7,883 nt of DNA from an uncultured Brachyspira sp. (GCA_934725525.1 CAKVCG010000078.1:1-7883), one strand, 5' to 3'. Numbered from the stretch's first letter, positions 1 to 5,926 are shown. Notes: generated by a model not told the origin, from the letters alone. Numbers and translations: made by a program.

Positions 1-231
1 GAAGACTTTGACGACGATGACGACTTCGATGACGAAGACTTTGACGACGATGACGACTTCGATGACGAAGACTTTGATGATGATGACGACTTCGATGACG
101 AAGACTTTGACGACGATGACGACTTCGATGACGAAGACTTTGACGACGATGACGACTTCGATGACGAAGACTTTGATGATGATGACGACTTCGATGACGA
201 AGACTTTGACGACGATGACGACTTCGATGAC
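1..231 (+). repeat. Seven tandem 33-bp repeats with a 99-bp higher-order pattern
   Basis: Seven in-frame 33-bp units start at 1, 34, 67, 100, 133, 166 and 199. Units 1, 2, 4, 5 and 7 are identical. Units 3 (67-99) and 6 (166-198) share the same two silent changes (GACGAC to GATGAT after the GAAGACTTT opening). The order A-A-B-A-A-B-A means the array has a 99-bp second-level period, so it probably grew by duplicating a three-unit block. A partial, diverged unit follows at 232. Because 33 is a multiple of three, gain or loss of units keeps the reading frame. Confidence 0.95.
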
Positions 232-285
232 GAAGACTTTGATGACTTTGATAGCGATGATTTTGATGATGAAGATGATAATTAA
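1..285 (+). CDS. C-terminal end of a protein with a highly acidic repeat tail (5' truncated by window)
   Basis: Reading from base 1 gives an open frame of 94 codons to a TAA at 283-285; no start is visible, so the gene begins before the window. The visible part is seven copies of an 11-residue repeat, EDFDDDDDFDD, then a degenerate ending EDFDDFDSDDFDDEDDN. About four fifths of residues are Asp or Glu, and the only regular hydrophobic residue is Phe, spaced every five or six residues. Such tails occur on unrelated proteins as flexible polyanions that bind basic partners or metal ions, so they do not reveal the function, and the folded part is outside the window. This frame is preferred over the overlapping Met-Thr-rich frame because its stop is followed by a Shine-Dalgarno and the next gene 27 nt on. 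GAC is far commoner here than in the rest of this AT-rich window, as expected for recently duplicated repeats. Confidence 0.8.
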   Translation, partial: EDFDDDDDFDDEDFDDDDDFDDEDFDDDDDFDDEDFDDDDDFDDEDFDDDDDFDDEDFDDDDDFDDEDFDDDDDFDDEDFDDFDSDDFDDEDDN

Positions 286-301
286 TAAATTTATTGAAAA
301 T

Positions 302-308
302 AAGGTGG
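302..308 (+). promoter_or_regulatory. Ribosome binding site of the zinc-binding protein gene
   Basis: AAGGTGG lies four bases before the ATG at 313. A TTG at 310 is in frame but only one base from this site, so the ATG is the better start. Confidence 0.6.
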
Positions 309-312
309 TTTG

Positions 313-801
313 ATGGCTGAAAAAAGCGCTAAGAGATTTGCCGGTTATAGTTATAACGGTAAAAAGAATAATAAAGGGCAGTTTTATAGAAAGAAAAATA
401 ATTATAGTAATCAATATAAAAATAATAATAGAAAAACCGTAGAAGAATACGAGAAAATTTATCTTAATAAAAGGATGAACGATAATTCCGAAAAGCCGAT
501 ATGTCCGATTTGTAATAATCCGATATACATAACGGAAGAAGGAATAAATCATAGCGAAACGAATAAACTCGCTCATTTTGAATGCATATTAAACGAGATA
601 AGACAAAATAATATAAACGATATGGAAGAAAGCGATAAAATAGTTTATTTAGGCTCTGGAACTTTTGGTATAATACAGGAAAGACAAAGTGGAAAAAAAT
701 TCAACCTCTTTGTGAGAAAGAGAATAAATTACGAAAACAGGAAAATTAAGAAAGTCAAGGATGATGCCGACCCAGAAGAAGAGGAGCTTTTTAACATATG
801 A
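313..801 (+). CDS. Small C2HC zinc-binding protein, basic N-terminus, spirochaete hypothetical
   Basis: A 162-residue protein of unknown function. Residues 1-45 are low complexity, rich in Lys, Asn and Tyr and strongly basic. A likely metal site follows: CPIC at 64-67 and HFEC at 88-91 (Cys64, Cys67, His88, Cys91; His80 is a spare candidate), which looks like a small treble-clef or zinc-ribbon knuckle. Residues 109-145 look like a small beta-rich segment, and the last twelve or so residues are acidic (DPEEEEL). From memory, Treponema has small proteins with a similar CPxC...HFxC arrangement, so it may be a spirochaete family; this is recall, not a search. It sits 27 nt after the acidic-tail gene and its TGA overlaps the argJ ATG, so the three are probably co-transcribed. 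The basic end plus zinc knuckle suggests nucleic-acid or ribosome binding, which is only an inference. Confidence 0.8.
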   Translation: MAEKSAKRFAGYSYNGKKNNKGQFYRKKNNYSNQYKNNNRKTVEEYEKIYLNKRMNDNSEKPICPICNNPIYITEEGINHSETNKLAHFECILNEIRQNNINDMEESDKIVYLGSGTFGIIQERQSGKKFNLFVRKRINYENRKIKKVKDDADPEEEELFNI

Positions 802-1988
802 TAAATTCGGATAATCTTCCTAACGGTTTTTTTTCCGCTTCGTTAAAATCGGGAATAAAAAATAACGGATATGACCTTGCTATAATAAAAAGCGAGCCTC
901 CGAGCGTTGTGTCCGCTTTATATACTCAAAATAAATTTCAAGCTGCCCCGATAATATTTTCGAAAAAGAACGATAAAAATAAAATCGATTTACTTATAGT
1001 AAACAGCGGAGTAGCGAATTCTTTAACAGGAAAAAAAGGCTACGATAATGTTTTGAATATTTCGGATTTTGCAAGTAAATTTTTCAAATGCAAAAAAGAA
1101 AATATATTAACGGCTTCTACGGGGATAATTGGAGTTCATTTAGATATTGAAAAAATAAAAAACGCTATTAAAAAATCTTCGTTAAATAAAGGTTTCGACA
1201 ATATTGTAAAAGCTATACAAACGAGAGATAAATTCGATAAAGTATATTCCACAAAATTAAATATCGGAGAGAAAATCGTCAACTTTTACGCGATTGCGAA
1301 AGGAACTTCGATAGTTCACCCTAATATGGCTACGGTTTTATTGTTTATATTTACCGATTTAAATGTCGAAAAAGAAGCGCTGAATAAAGCTTTTGGAGAG
1401 GCGATAGATAAAACTTTAAATAGAATTTCCATTGACGGAGAAACTTCCACAAACGATACGGCTATCATAATGGCTAACGGTTTGGCAAATAATAAAATTA
1501 TAACCGAAAAAGATAAAAAATCGTTCAAATTATTAAAAAATAAACTTGATGAAATATGCGCGAATCTTTCTAAAATGATTGTATTGGACGGAGAAGGAAT
1601 TACAAAAGCGATTATAGTATCAGTAAAAAGAACAAAAACTCAAAATGACGCTTTTGAAATTGCAAAATCTGTGGCGACCTCAAATTTGATTAAACTATTA
1701 TTTATATCTTTGTATCCAAATTACGAAAAAATTCTTTTGACTATAGGAAATACGAATATAAATATAAAAAATATTTCGCTTTCTGTAAACGGAATAAATA
1801 TATATAAAAATGGAGAGCTAAACAATAATAAATCGGATATTAACAGATTAAAAGACGGTTTCAATAAAGAAAGAAAAGAGCATTCGATAATTTTAGACTG
1901 CGGTTATAATACGAAATACGAAGATTATTATTATTTTACGGATATTACTCAAGAGTATATTTCCGTTCATTCTTCTTATAATGTATGA
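798..1988 (+). CDS. argJ: Glutamate N-acetyltransferase / ornithine acetyltransferase (ArgJ), divergent
   Basis: ArgJ moves the acetyl group from N-acetylornithine to glutamate in the cyclic arginine pathway; some members also use acetyl-CoA. The 396-residue length is normal. Family landmarks are the STGIIG oxyanion-hole segment (107-112), the self-cleavage site KGTSIVHPNMATVL with Thr179 as predicted nucleophile and new N-terminus of the beta chain (alpha 1-178, beta 179-396), SIDGETSTNDTAI (211-223) and DGEGITKAI (264-272). Thr142, Lys168 and Glu266 align with substrate-site residues Thr166, Lys189 and Glu280 of the Mycobacterium tuberculosis enzyme. Unusual points: the usual NSGNANA is NSGVANS, the usual DPNWGR is YPNYEK, and the C-terminal Asn and Ser/Thr of the site are His391 and Val396. 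The ATG overlaps the previous stop (ATGA); GAGGAG at 781-786 is the likely ribosome site, 11 nt away. Family assignment is firm; full activity is less certain. Confidence 0.9.
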   Translation: MINSDNLPNGFFSASLKSGIKNNGYDLAIIKSEPPSVVSALYTQNKFQAAPIIFSKKNDKNKIDLLIVNSGVANSLTGKKGYDNVLNISDFASKFFKCKKENILTASTGIIGVHLDIEKIKNAIKKSSLNKGFDNIVKAIQTRDKFDKVYSTKLNIGEKIVNFYAIAKGTSIVHPNMATVLLFIFTDLNVEKEALNKAFGEAIDKTLNRISIDGETSTNDTAIIMANGLANNKIITEKDKKSFKLLKNKLDEICANLSKMIVLDGEGITKAIIVSVKRTKTQNDAFEIAKSVATSNLIKLLFISLYPNYEKILLTIGNTNINIKNISLSVNGINIYKNGELNNNKSDINRLKDGFNKERKEHSIILDCGYNTKYEDYYYFTDITQEYISVHSSYNV

Positions 1989-2056
1989 TTAAAATATTGG
2001 ATTATACCTAATATCCCACTCCGTCTCCAATTGCGTTAACATTTACAGATAAGCAT

Positions 2057-2100
2057 ACAAGGGGTTCGCTAAATTCGTCCCGTTTGGAAAACCGCCTTGT
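2057..2100. repeat. Imperfect inverted repeat in the argJ downstream spacer
   Basis: ACAAGGGGTT at 2057-2066 pairs with AACCGCCTTGT at 2090-2100, with one bulged base and a 23-nt loop. The segment is clearly richer in G and C than the surrounding spacer. No U-tract follows on either strand, so it is not an obvious terminator. It may belong to the same repeat element as 2119-2173. Confidence 0.4.
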
Positions 2101-2118
2101 TATTAAATTTTAGAATTT

Positions 2119-2173
2119 GTCATTGCGAGTGAATGAGGCAACCGCCCGCTTTTAGCGAATGAGCGAAGCTATC
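2119..2173. repeat. CATTGCGAG-type interspersed palindromic repeat
   Basis: The segment opens with GTCATTGCGAG and ends with GCGAAGCTATCC, the two boundary motifs of a widespread family of small intergenic repeats seen in Rickettsia and many other bacteria (CATTGCGAG ... GAAGCAATCC type). Internally GCGAGTGAATGAGGCAACC and GCGAATGAGCGAAGCTATCC are related half units. The block is GC-rich against AT-rich flanks and lies between the convergent ends of argJ and the FecR-M14 gene. Copy number in the genome cannot be judged from this window. Confidence 0.55.
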
Positions 2174-2252
2174 CGATTATTTATAAGGTTAAATTTAAAA
2201 ATAAAATTATGCGGGGAAAATTCGTCAGTTGTTTTATTCGTTAAATAATAAT

Positions 2253-3518
2253 TTATTCCAATTCGTATATTTTAAGAAATTCGTTTAATATAGTATGCAT
2301 TATTATTCTTTTTTTATCATAATCTAAATTTCTCGTAAGTTCTATTCCGAAAGCGTCTATATTTTTTTTAGAGGCGTAAAAAGTTATAGTTGTCGGCATA
2401 GGATAATACATTTGCTTAAACTTAAAATGCATAGGTTCTATTCTTGAATTGATATTTGATAAAACCTTAGAAACTTTACCGTCTAATTTTCTTGTGTCGT
2501 ATATAATCGAGTCTCCGAAAAATTCTTTAAATCCGTTTCCTTCATGCAAAGTTAGGACCACATCTATTTTATATTCGTCAAGCATATCCATATATTTTTT
2601 TGCAAGTTTGTCGGTAATATTTCTATTTATTTTTCTATTAAAGAATCTATTATTAATGTCGAGTTCTTCAATCGCTCGCACATTTTTTCTATAAGCTTCT
2701 GCGACCGCTATCGGAACTATGGTTAAACTTCCTTTTTTTATCGGCATATTGATTCTTTCCATAGCGACATCTGTCCCGACTCTCTCATTTCCATGAGGGA
2801 CGATTAAAAATATATTCGGACCTTCTTTTGGATGAACCACTCTATATATTGTCGTTTCGTTTTTAGTGCCTTCCATTATCTTAAAGTTATATCTTTTTAT
2901 ATCTTCATTTAAATGACTATTAACTTCAATTTCTAATTGTCTTGAAACATTATCAATCAAAGTTCTTTCGTTTTCGGTTATTCTATAAGGACCGTTAAGA
3001 TTCGGTATAATCGATGTTTTATTGTAAGGTTCTAAATAATAACTTAATCCCAAAGAATTTTCTGGCGATATTTTTACCGCGTTGTTATAACTTATAATAG
3101 AAATATTTTCGTTATAAGAAATAGCGGCAAACGATTTGCCTTTGAGATTATAAGTATTTTCTTCTTTTGTAAGAGTTATTTGAATATCGTCGTTATGTTT
3201 TGTTTTTATATACATATAGCCGTAATCCAAACTAAATTTATTATTTTCAAAAGTTAATTTTGAGCTTGGCATTAATATAATAGATTTTTCAGAATTATCT
3301 AATACCAAATAGGAAGATTCTTTTGTCGAAACGGAAAAATAATCTTTAGGAAAACTATTTTTTAAATCCATATTAGAGTTTTCTTCGTTGACTATTATTG
3401 AAGTTTCTCCCTGCCTTGAAATCATCTTAAAACTATTATTTAAATTATTTGGAAAAAGATTTAAGTTTGCAAGCAATATTAAAATAATTATTAAATGAAT
3501 TTTGTTTATATAATTCAT
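2253..3518 (-). CDS. Exported FecR-like domain / M14-type zinc hydrolase (AstE/AspA-like) fusion
   Basis: A 421-residue protein. Residues 1-22 form a hydrophobic N-terminal signal (Lys6, then a run rich in Ile and Leu) with no lipobox Cys, so export to the periplasm or retention as an anchor is expected. Residues about 35-150 resemble a FecR domain, a beta-rich fold usually found in cell-envelope proteins. Residues about 205-421 carry the zinc hydrolase pattern of M14 carboxypeptidases and succinylglutamate desuccinylase/aspartoacylases: PHGNE with ligands His242 and Glu245, DINNRFFNR (287-295) matching the substrate-binding DLNR segment, LTLHEG with third ligand His325, and GIEL with predicted catalytic Glu393. 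All key residues are present, so it should be active. The substrate is unknown; because it is exported, a peptidoglycan stem peptide or other envelope peptide is more likely than a cytoplasmic amino acid. The start ATG is preceded by AAAGGTG (3531-3537), 12 nt away. It converges on argJ. Confidence 0.82.
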   Translation of the reverse strand: MNYINKIHLIIILILLANLNLFPNNLNNSFKMISRQGETSIIVNEENSNMDLKNSFPKDYFSVSTKESSYLVLDNSEKSIILMPSSKLTFENNKFSLDYGYMYIKTKHNDDIQITLTKEENTYNLKGKSFAAISYNENISIISYNNAVKISPENSLGLSYYLEPYNKTSIIPNLNGPYRITENERTLIDNVSRQLEIEVNSHLNEDIKRYNFKIMEGTKNETTIYRVVHPKEGPNIFLIVPHGNERVGTDVAMERINMPIKKGSLTIVPIAVAEAYRKNVRAIEELDINNRFFNRKINRNITDKLAKKYMDMLDEYKIDVVLTLHEGNGFKEFFGDSIIYDTRKLDGKVSKVLSNINSRIEPMHFKFKQMYYPMPTTITFYASKKNIDAFGIELTRNLDYDKKRIIMHTILNEFLKIYELE

Positions 3519-3708
3519 ATATTAAAATAACACCTTTGATTTATTAATCGTATCTTTATTATTTTCGTTTTAAAAATAAATAGCTTTAGGTTTTTATAAT
3601 TTGAGTTAAAATCATATAAACTTTGCATAATATCTTTTAAAATTGTATCGAATGTATTATATAGAGCGTATTTTGGTGTATTTTTATAAAAAATTTTTAA
3701 AAAAATGC

Positions 3709-3736
3709 TAAATGAAATTTAATTTTATGTCGATAA
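3709..3736 (+). promoter_or_regulatory. Sigma-28 (FliA-type) promoter of flaB
   Basis: TAAA at 3709-3712, 16 nt, then GTCGATAA at 3729-3736. The FliA consensus is TAAA, 15 nt, GCCGATAA, so the -10 box has one mismatch and the spacer is one base long. Late flagellar genes, including spirochaete flagellins, are commonly read from this promoter class. The expected transcript start is near 3743, giving a leader of about 235 nt. A weaker sigma-70-like pair (TTGAGC at 3784-3789, TTATAC at 3808-3813) would give a shorter leader. Confidence 0.6.
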
Positions 3737-3936
3737 AGCCGAAAATAATATATGCAAAGAGAAAGCCCAGAGATTTGGCGGTCTTGAGCTTTCAGTTTGT
3801 AAAGTTGTTATACCATATGTAAGGAATATATTTAGGTCTTTAAATATATTCCGAGAATTATCGGTATTCTTACAACCTAAATGTTCGTTTTGATTGTCGG
3901 AATACCGTAAATTCTCTTTAGTATTTTTTGCCAATT

Positions 3937-3954
3937 AGGCAGGGATGCCTTTTT
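3937..3954 (+). promoter_or_regulatory. Hairpin with GGGA loop, likely CsrA site upstream of flaB
   Basis: AGGCA-GGGA-TGCCT is a 5-bp stem with a GGGA tetraloop, followed by a short T run (3951-3954). The bases CAGGGATG at 3940-3947 match the core CARGGAUG of the CsrA consensus, with GGA in the loop as in typical CsrA ligands. A second GGA-containing site overlaps the Shine-Dalgarno (GGAGGATG, 3968-3975), about 28 nt downstream. A weak terminator is the alternative reading, but the stem is short. Confidence 0.5.
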
Positions 3955-3967
3955 GAATAAATATCAT

Positions 3968-3972
3968 GGAGG
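3968..3972 (+). promoter_or_regulatory. Strong Shine-Dalgarno of flaB, sets the start at 3979
   Basis: GGAGG lies six bases before the ATG at 3979. The in-frame ATG at 3973 directly abuts this element and would add Met-Thr before the standard flagellin opening MIINNNIS, so 3979 is chosen. The site coincides with a possible second CsrA target. Confidence 0.85.
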
Positions 3973-3978
3973 ATGACG

Positions 3979-4839
3979 ATGATCATCAATAATAATATCA
4001 GCGCTATTAACTCTCAGCGCACCTTAAAATTTAAAAACTGGGATTTGGGAAAAGATATGAGGGAATTATCTTCGGGTCTCAGAATTAACAGAGCTGGAGA
4101 TGACGCTTCTGGTTTAGCAGTATCCGAAAAAATGCGCACTCAAATCAGAGGGTTGCGTCAAGCCGAAAGAAATACGGAAGACGGAGTTTCTTTTATTCAA
4201 ACTACCGAAGGTTATCTTCAAGAAAGCCAAGACATTCTTCAAAGAATAAGAGAATTAGCGGTTCAATCTGCAAACGGAATATATACCGATGCGGATAGAA
4301 TGCTTATTCAAGTTGAAGTTTCACAATTGGTCGATGAAGTTAATCGTATAGCGAGTCAAGCTCAATTTAATACTCTTAATATGCTAACGGGAAGATTTGC
4401 GAACCCTAACGAAGGCGGGAATCCCGTTTCAAGTATGTGGTTTCATATCGGAGCGAATATGGACGAAAGAAGAAGAGTTTATATCGGCACTATGACGGCT
4501 GCCGCTTTGGGAATACAAAATGTTCAAGACGGAACGGCTATTTCAATTTCTTCTGTCGATAAGGCGAATACTACGATTGGTTTGGTTGACGAAGCTTTGA
4601 CGAAAGTTTCAAAACAAAGGTCTAATCTCGGCGCTTATCAAAACAGATTGGAACTAACGGCTAAAGGTTTAATGATAGCTCATGAAAACACTATAGCGTC
4701 CGAAAGCAGAATAAGAGATACTGATATGGCTGAATCTTCAGTTCAGTTGGCAAAAGACAGTATATTACAGCAGTCTAACTTAGCTATGCTTGCCCAAGCA
4801 AATACTATGGGACAAGGCATATTGCGTTTAATTCAGTAA
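3979..4839 (+). CDS. flaB: Flagellin core protein FlaB (periplasmic flagellar filament)
   Basis: A 286-residue flagellin forming the core of the spirochaete periplasmic flagellum. The N-terminal D0/D1 region (1 to about 140) has the standard opening [36 protein letters not shown] (about 30-47) and the [10 protein letters not shown] segment. The C-terminal D1/D0 region (about 195-286) has [11 protein letters not shown], the DTDMAESS motif and the amphipathic end ending ILRLIQ. The central part is short, with no surface-exposed D2/D3 domains, as usual for spirochaete Fla[10 protein letters not shown], the TLR5-recognised segment of flagellins, is intact. Spirochaete flagellins have no signal peptide and leave through the flagellar export system; none is seen here. 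Spirochaetes often have several FlaB paralogues; which one this is cannot be told. It appears monocistronic: own sigma-28 promoter, own terminator. Confidence 0.97.
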   Translation: MIINNNISAINSQRTLKFKNWDLGKDMRELSSGLRINRAGDDASGLAVSEKMRTQIRGLRQAERNTEDGVSFIQTTEGYLQESQDILQRIRELAVQSANGIYTDADRMLIQVEVSQLVDEVNRIASQAQFNTLNMLTGRFANPNEGGNPVSSMWFHIGANMDERRRVYIGTMTAAALGIQNVQDGTAISISSVDKANTTIGLVDEALTKVSKQRSNLGAYQNRLELTAKGLMIAHENTIASESRIRDTDMAESSVQLAKDSILQQSNLAMLAQANTMGQGILRLIQ

Positions 4840-4860
4840 GTTAGTTAATAGAGTTAGGAT

Positions 4861-4897
4861 AAAATAGTCGATTTCGTTAATGGAGTCGGCTATTTTT
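4861..4897 (+). terminator. Strong intrinsic terminator of flaB
   Basis: A stem of up to 15 pairs (4861-4875 with 4882-4896, including three G-U pairs) closes a GTTAAT loop and is followed by a T run at 4893-4897. It begins 21 nt after the flaB stop. An ATG at 4880 that could extend the next gene lies inside its loop, which argues against that start. Confidence 0.88.
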
Positions 4898-4924
4898 ATT
4901 AATTTTAATGAGCGAAAAATATTT

Positions 4925-5773
4925 ATGATAAGCATAAAAAGACGAAGGCGTAGAAAATTTTTAATTATACTATTTTCAATATTAATTATAATAATTTCTT
5001 TAATTCTTATATACGGATTTTTTCCTTACGGTTTGCATAAAAAATATATGAATAAAGTGAAAATGCCAAAAGACAGTATCGCTTATATTAGCGCAAAAAA
5101 TTTTGATAACGGTTTATTAAAATTTTCTAACGAAATAAAATCTACAACAATTTTTGAAACTTTTAATAATTTGAAAAACAATTCTCAACTAAATAGAATA
5201 ATATTCTATATTTTAATGAAAAGAAATTCGTCAATTTTATTATGGCAGTATAATAATAATTTTGAAGATTCGGAATTATTTTATTTTTTGGATACGGGAA
5301 AATTGATTACATTTTTTGCAAATAATTTTTTCTATTTTTTTAATATAAAAGAATTGAATATAAACGGCGAAAAATATAATGTGAATAAAATCAATTATGA
5401 CAATTTAGAGTTTTTTATTATAGGAAACGACAAACCATTTTTATATTTTGCGTTTTATAACGGGCTTTTGATAATAACTAAAAATTATATAAATCTGAAA
5501 AAGATAATTTATTTTTTAAGTTCAAAAACTAATACTTTGAAAGATATTAAAATTTTGAATCAAATTTCTTTCGATTATAATCCCGATATTTCATTTTATA
5601 TCAGCAAAAATTTTTTTGATTTCAAAAATTTAAATATTCCAAATTATTTTGAAATTTTAAAATTCTTAAAAACGGACATATACGGAAATATTAGATTTTA
5701 TAAGACGAACGCAAAATTAAATATTTTTACCGAAGAAAATAGTTATACGAATATTGATATAGATTTGAAATAA
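4925..5773 (+). CDS. Unknown single-pass membrane protein with large extracytoplasmic part
   Basis: A 282-residue protein I do not recognise. The N-terminus is a strong stop-transfer/anchor pattern: KRRRRRK at 5-11 followed by a hydrophobic helix at about 12-33, so the remaining 250 residues should face the periplasm. After the helix, MPKDSIAYISAKNFDNGLL resembles the opening of periplasmic repeat-type proteins such as DUF3352, but this is a weak, remembered similarity. The rest is rich in Phe, Ile, Asn, Lys and Tyr, partly from the AT-rich composition, with alternating beta-like segments and no Cys or clear catalytic motif. The start at 4925 gives a clean membrane anchor; a longer form from 4880 would begin inside the flaB terminator. 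No good Shine-Dalgarno is visible, so expression may be low or depend on read-through. Confidence 0.78.
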   Translation: MISIKRRRRRKFLIILFSILIIIISLILIYGFFPYGLHKKYMNKVKMPKDSIAYISAKNFDNGLLKFSNEIKSTTIFETFNNLKNNSQLNRIIFYILMKRNSSILLWQYNNNFEDSELFYFLDTGKLITFFANNFFYFFNIKELNINGEKYNVNKINYDNLEFFIIGNDKPFLYFAFYNGLLIITKNYINLKKIIYFLSSKTNTLKDIKILNQISFDYNPDISFYISKNFFDFKNLNIPNYFEILKFLKTDIYGNIRFYKTNAKLNIFTEENSYTNIDIDLK

Positions 5774-5800
5774 AATTTATTGTTATTGTAAAAATATTTT

Positions 5801-5872
5801 AATATGTTAATATTTATAAAGTTTTTTAACATATTGAGCTAATATGTTAAATTTTTTATATTTTTTTAACAT
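5801..5872 (+). repeat. Cluster of four TTAACATA/TATGTTAA motifs
   Basis: The motif occurs at 5801-5810 (AATATGTTAA), 5825-5834 (TTTAACATAT), 5841-5850 (AATATGTTAA) and about 5864-5872 (TTTTAACAT region), alternating in orientation at roughly 16-24 bp spacing. Neighbouring copies can pair in more than one way. It could be a regulator-binding cluster or simply stacked hairpins. Confidence 0.5.
5825..5857 (+). terminator. Palindromic terminator after the membrane protein gene
   Basis: TTTAACATATT at 5825-5835 is a perfect 11-bp inverted repeat of 5841-5851 around a GAGCT loop, and TTTTTT follows at 5852-5857. The stem is AT-rich and so weaker than the flaB terminator, but position and U-tract fit termination on the plus strand. 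Confidence 0.55.
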
Positions 5873-5898
5873 AAATAAAAATCCAACTTTATATTAAG

Positions 5899-5926
5899 TT
5901 GATTATTCCCGTATAAATTATATAAT
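5899..5926 (+). promoter_or_regulatory. Sigma-70-type promoter placing the hsdS ATG at about +1
   Basis: TTGATT at 5899-5904, 16 nt, then a perfect TATAAT at 5921-5926. The ATG at 5933 starts seven bases after the -10 box, so the transcript would be leaderless or nearly so, which fits the lack of any Shine-Dalgarno there. Inverted repeats overlap it: CAACTT (5884-5889) with AAGTTG (5896-5901), and TTGATTA (5899-5905) with TAATCAA (5923-5929). Confidence 0.45.

Larger units (their letters stand above)
3519..3978. other. 460-bp gene-free region between divergent genes: flaB promoter and structured leader
   Basis: The part next to the minus-strand FecR-M14 gene (3519-3700) is very AT-rich and holds that gene's ribosome site at 3531-3537; promoter-like hexamers are present but none stands out. 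The rest (3709-3978) contains the sigma-28-type promoter and the flaB leader, described separately. An open frame on the minus strand at 3725-3934 falls entirely inside the inverted repeats of the leader and is not considered a gene. Confidence 0.7.
3743..3978 (+). promoter_or_regulatory. Structured 5' leader of flaB mRNA with several stem-loops
   Basis: Four inverted repeats lie in order. GAAAGC at 3761-3766 pairs with GCTTTC at 3788-3793. GGAATATATTTA at 3823-3834 pairs perfectly over 12 bp with 3841-3852 around a 6-nt loop. GAGAATT at 3853-3859 and CGGTATTC at 3862-3869 pair with 3910-3916 and 3900-3907, with a 2x2 internal loop. AGGCA at 3937-3941 pairs with TGCCT at 3946-3950. Competing pairings exist: TGTAAG (3818-3823) with CTTACA (3869-3874), and TGCC (3929-3932) with GGCA (3938-3941). 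No known riboswitch class was recognised. Leader boundaries depend on the predicted promoter. Confidence 0.55.

Noticed and set aside
8..313. Open frame rich in Met, Thr and Ser over the 5' repeats
   Set aside because: It is the off-frame reading of the acidic repeats; the frame from base 1 is open throughout and its stop is followed by a Shine-Dalgarno and the next gene.
646..680. LGSGTFG in the zinc-binding protein resembles a protein-kinase glycine loop
   Set aside because: Only about 45 residues follow, with no catalytic or metal-binding kinase motifs, so it cannot be a kinase.
1316..1528. Minus-strand open frame inside argJ
   Set aside because: It lies fully opposite conserved ArgJ motifs, with no recognisable protein signature or ribosome site.
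1994..2020. Possible terminator hairpin after argJ (ATATTGG with CCTAATAT)
   Set aside because: The stem is short and bulged and has no T run after it.
2449..2694. Plus-strand open frame opposite the FecR-M14 gene
   Set aside because: It is antisense to the zinc-ligand region of a well-supported gene; its hydrophobic appearance comes from the complementary codons.
3725..3934. Minus-strand open frame upstream of flaB
   Set aside because: It coincides with the inverted repeats of the flaB leader, overlaps the promoter, and shows no protein family features.
4880..4924. Longer start for the membrane protein at 4880
   Set aside because: The ATG is in the loop of the flaB terminator, and the extra residues would sit before an already complete basic-plus-hydrophobic anchor.
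4908..4928. Six-codon reading frame MSEKYL whose stop overlaps the ATG at 4925
   Set aside because: It could couple translation to the next gene, but it has no Shine-Dalgarno and such short frames are common by chance.
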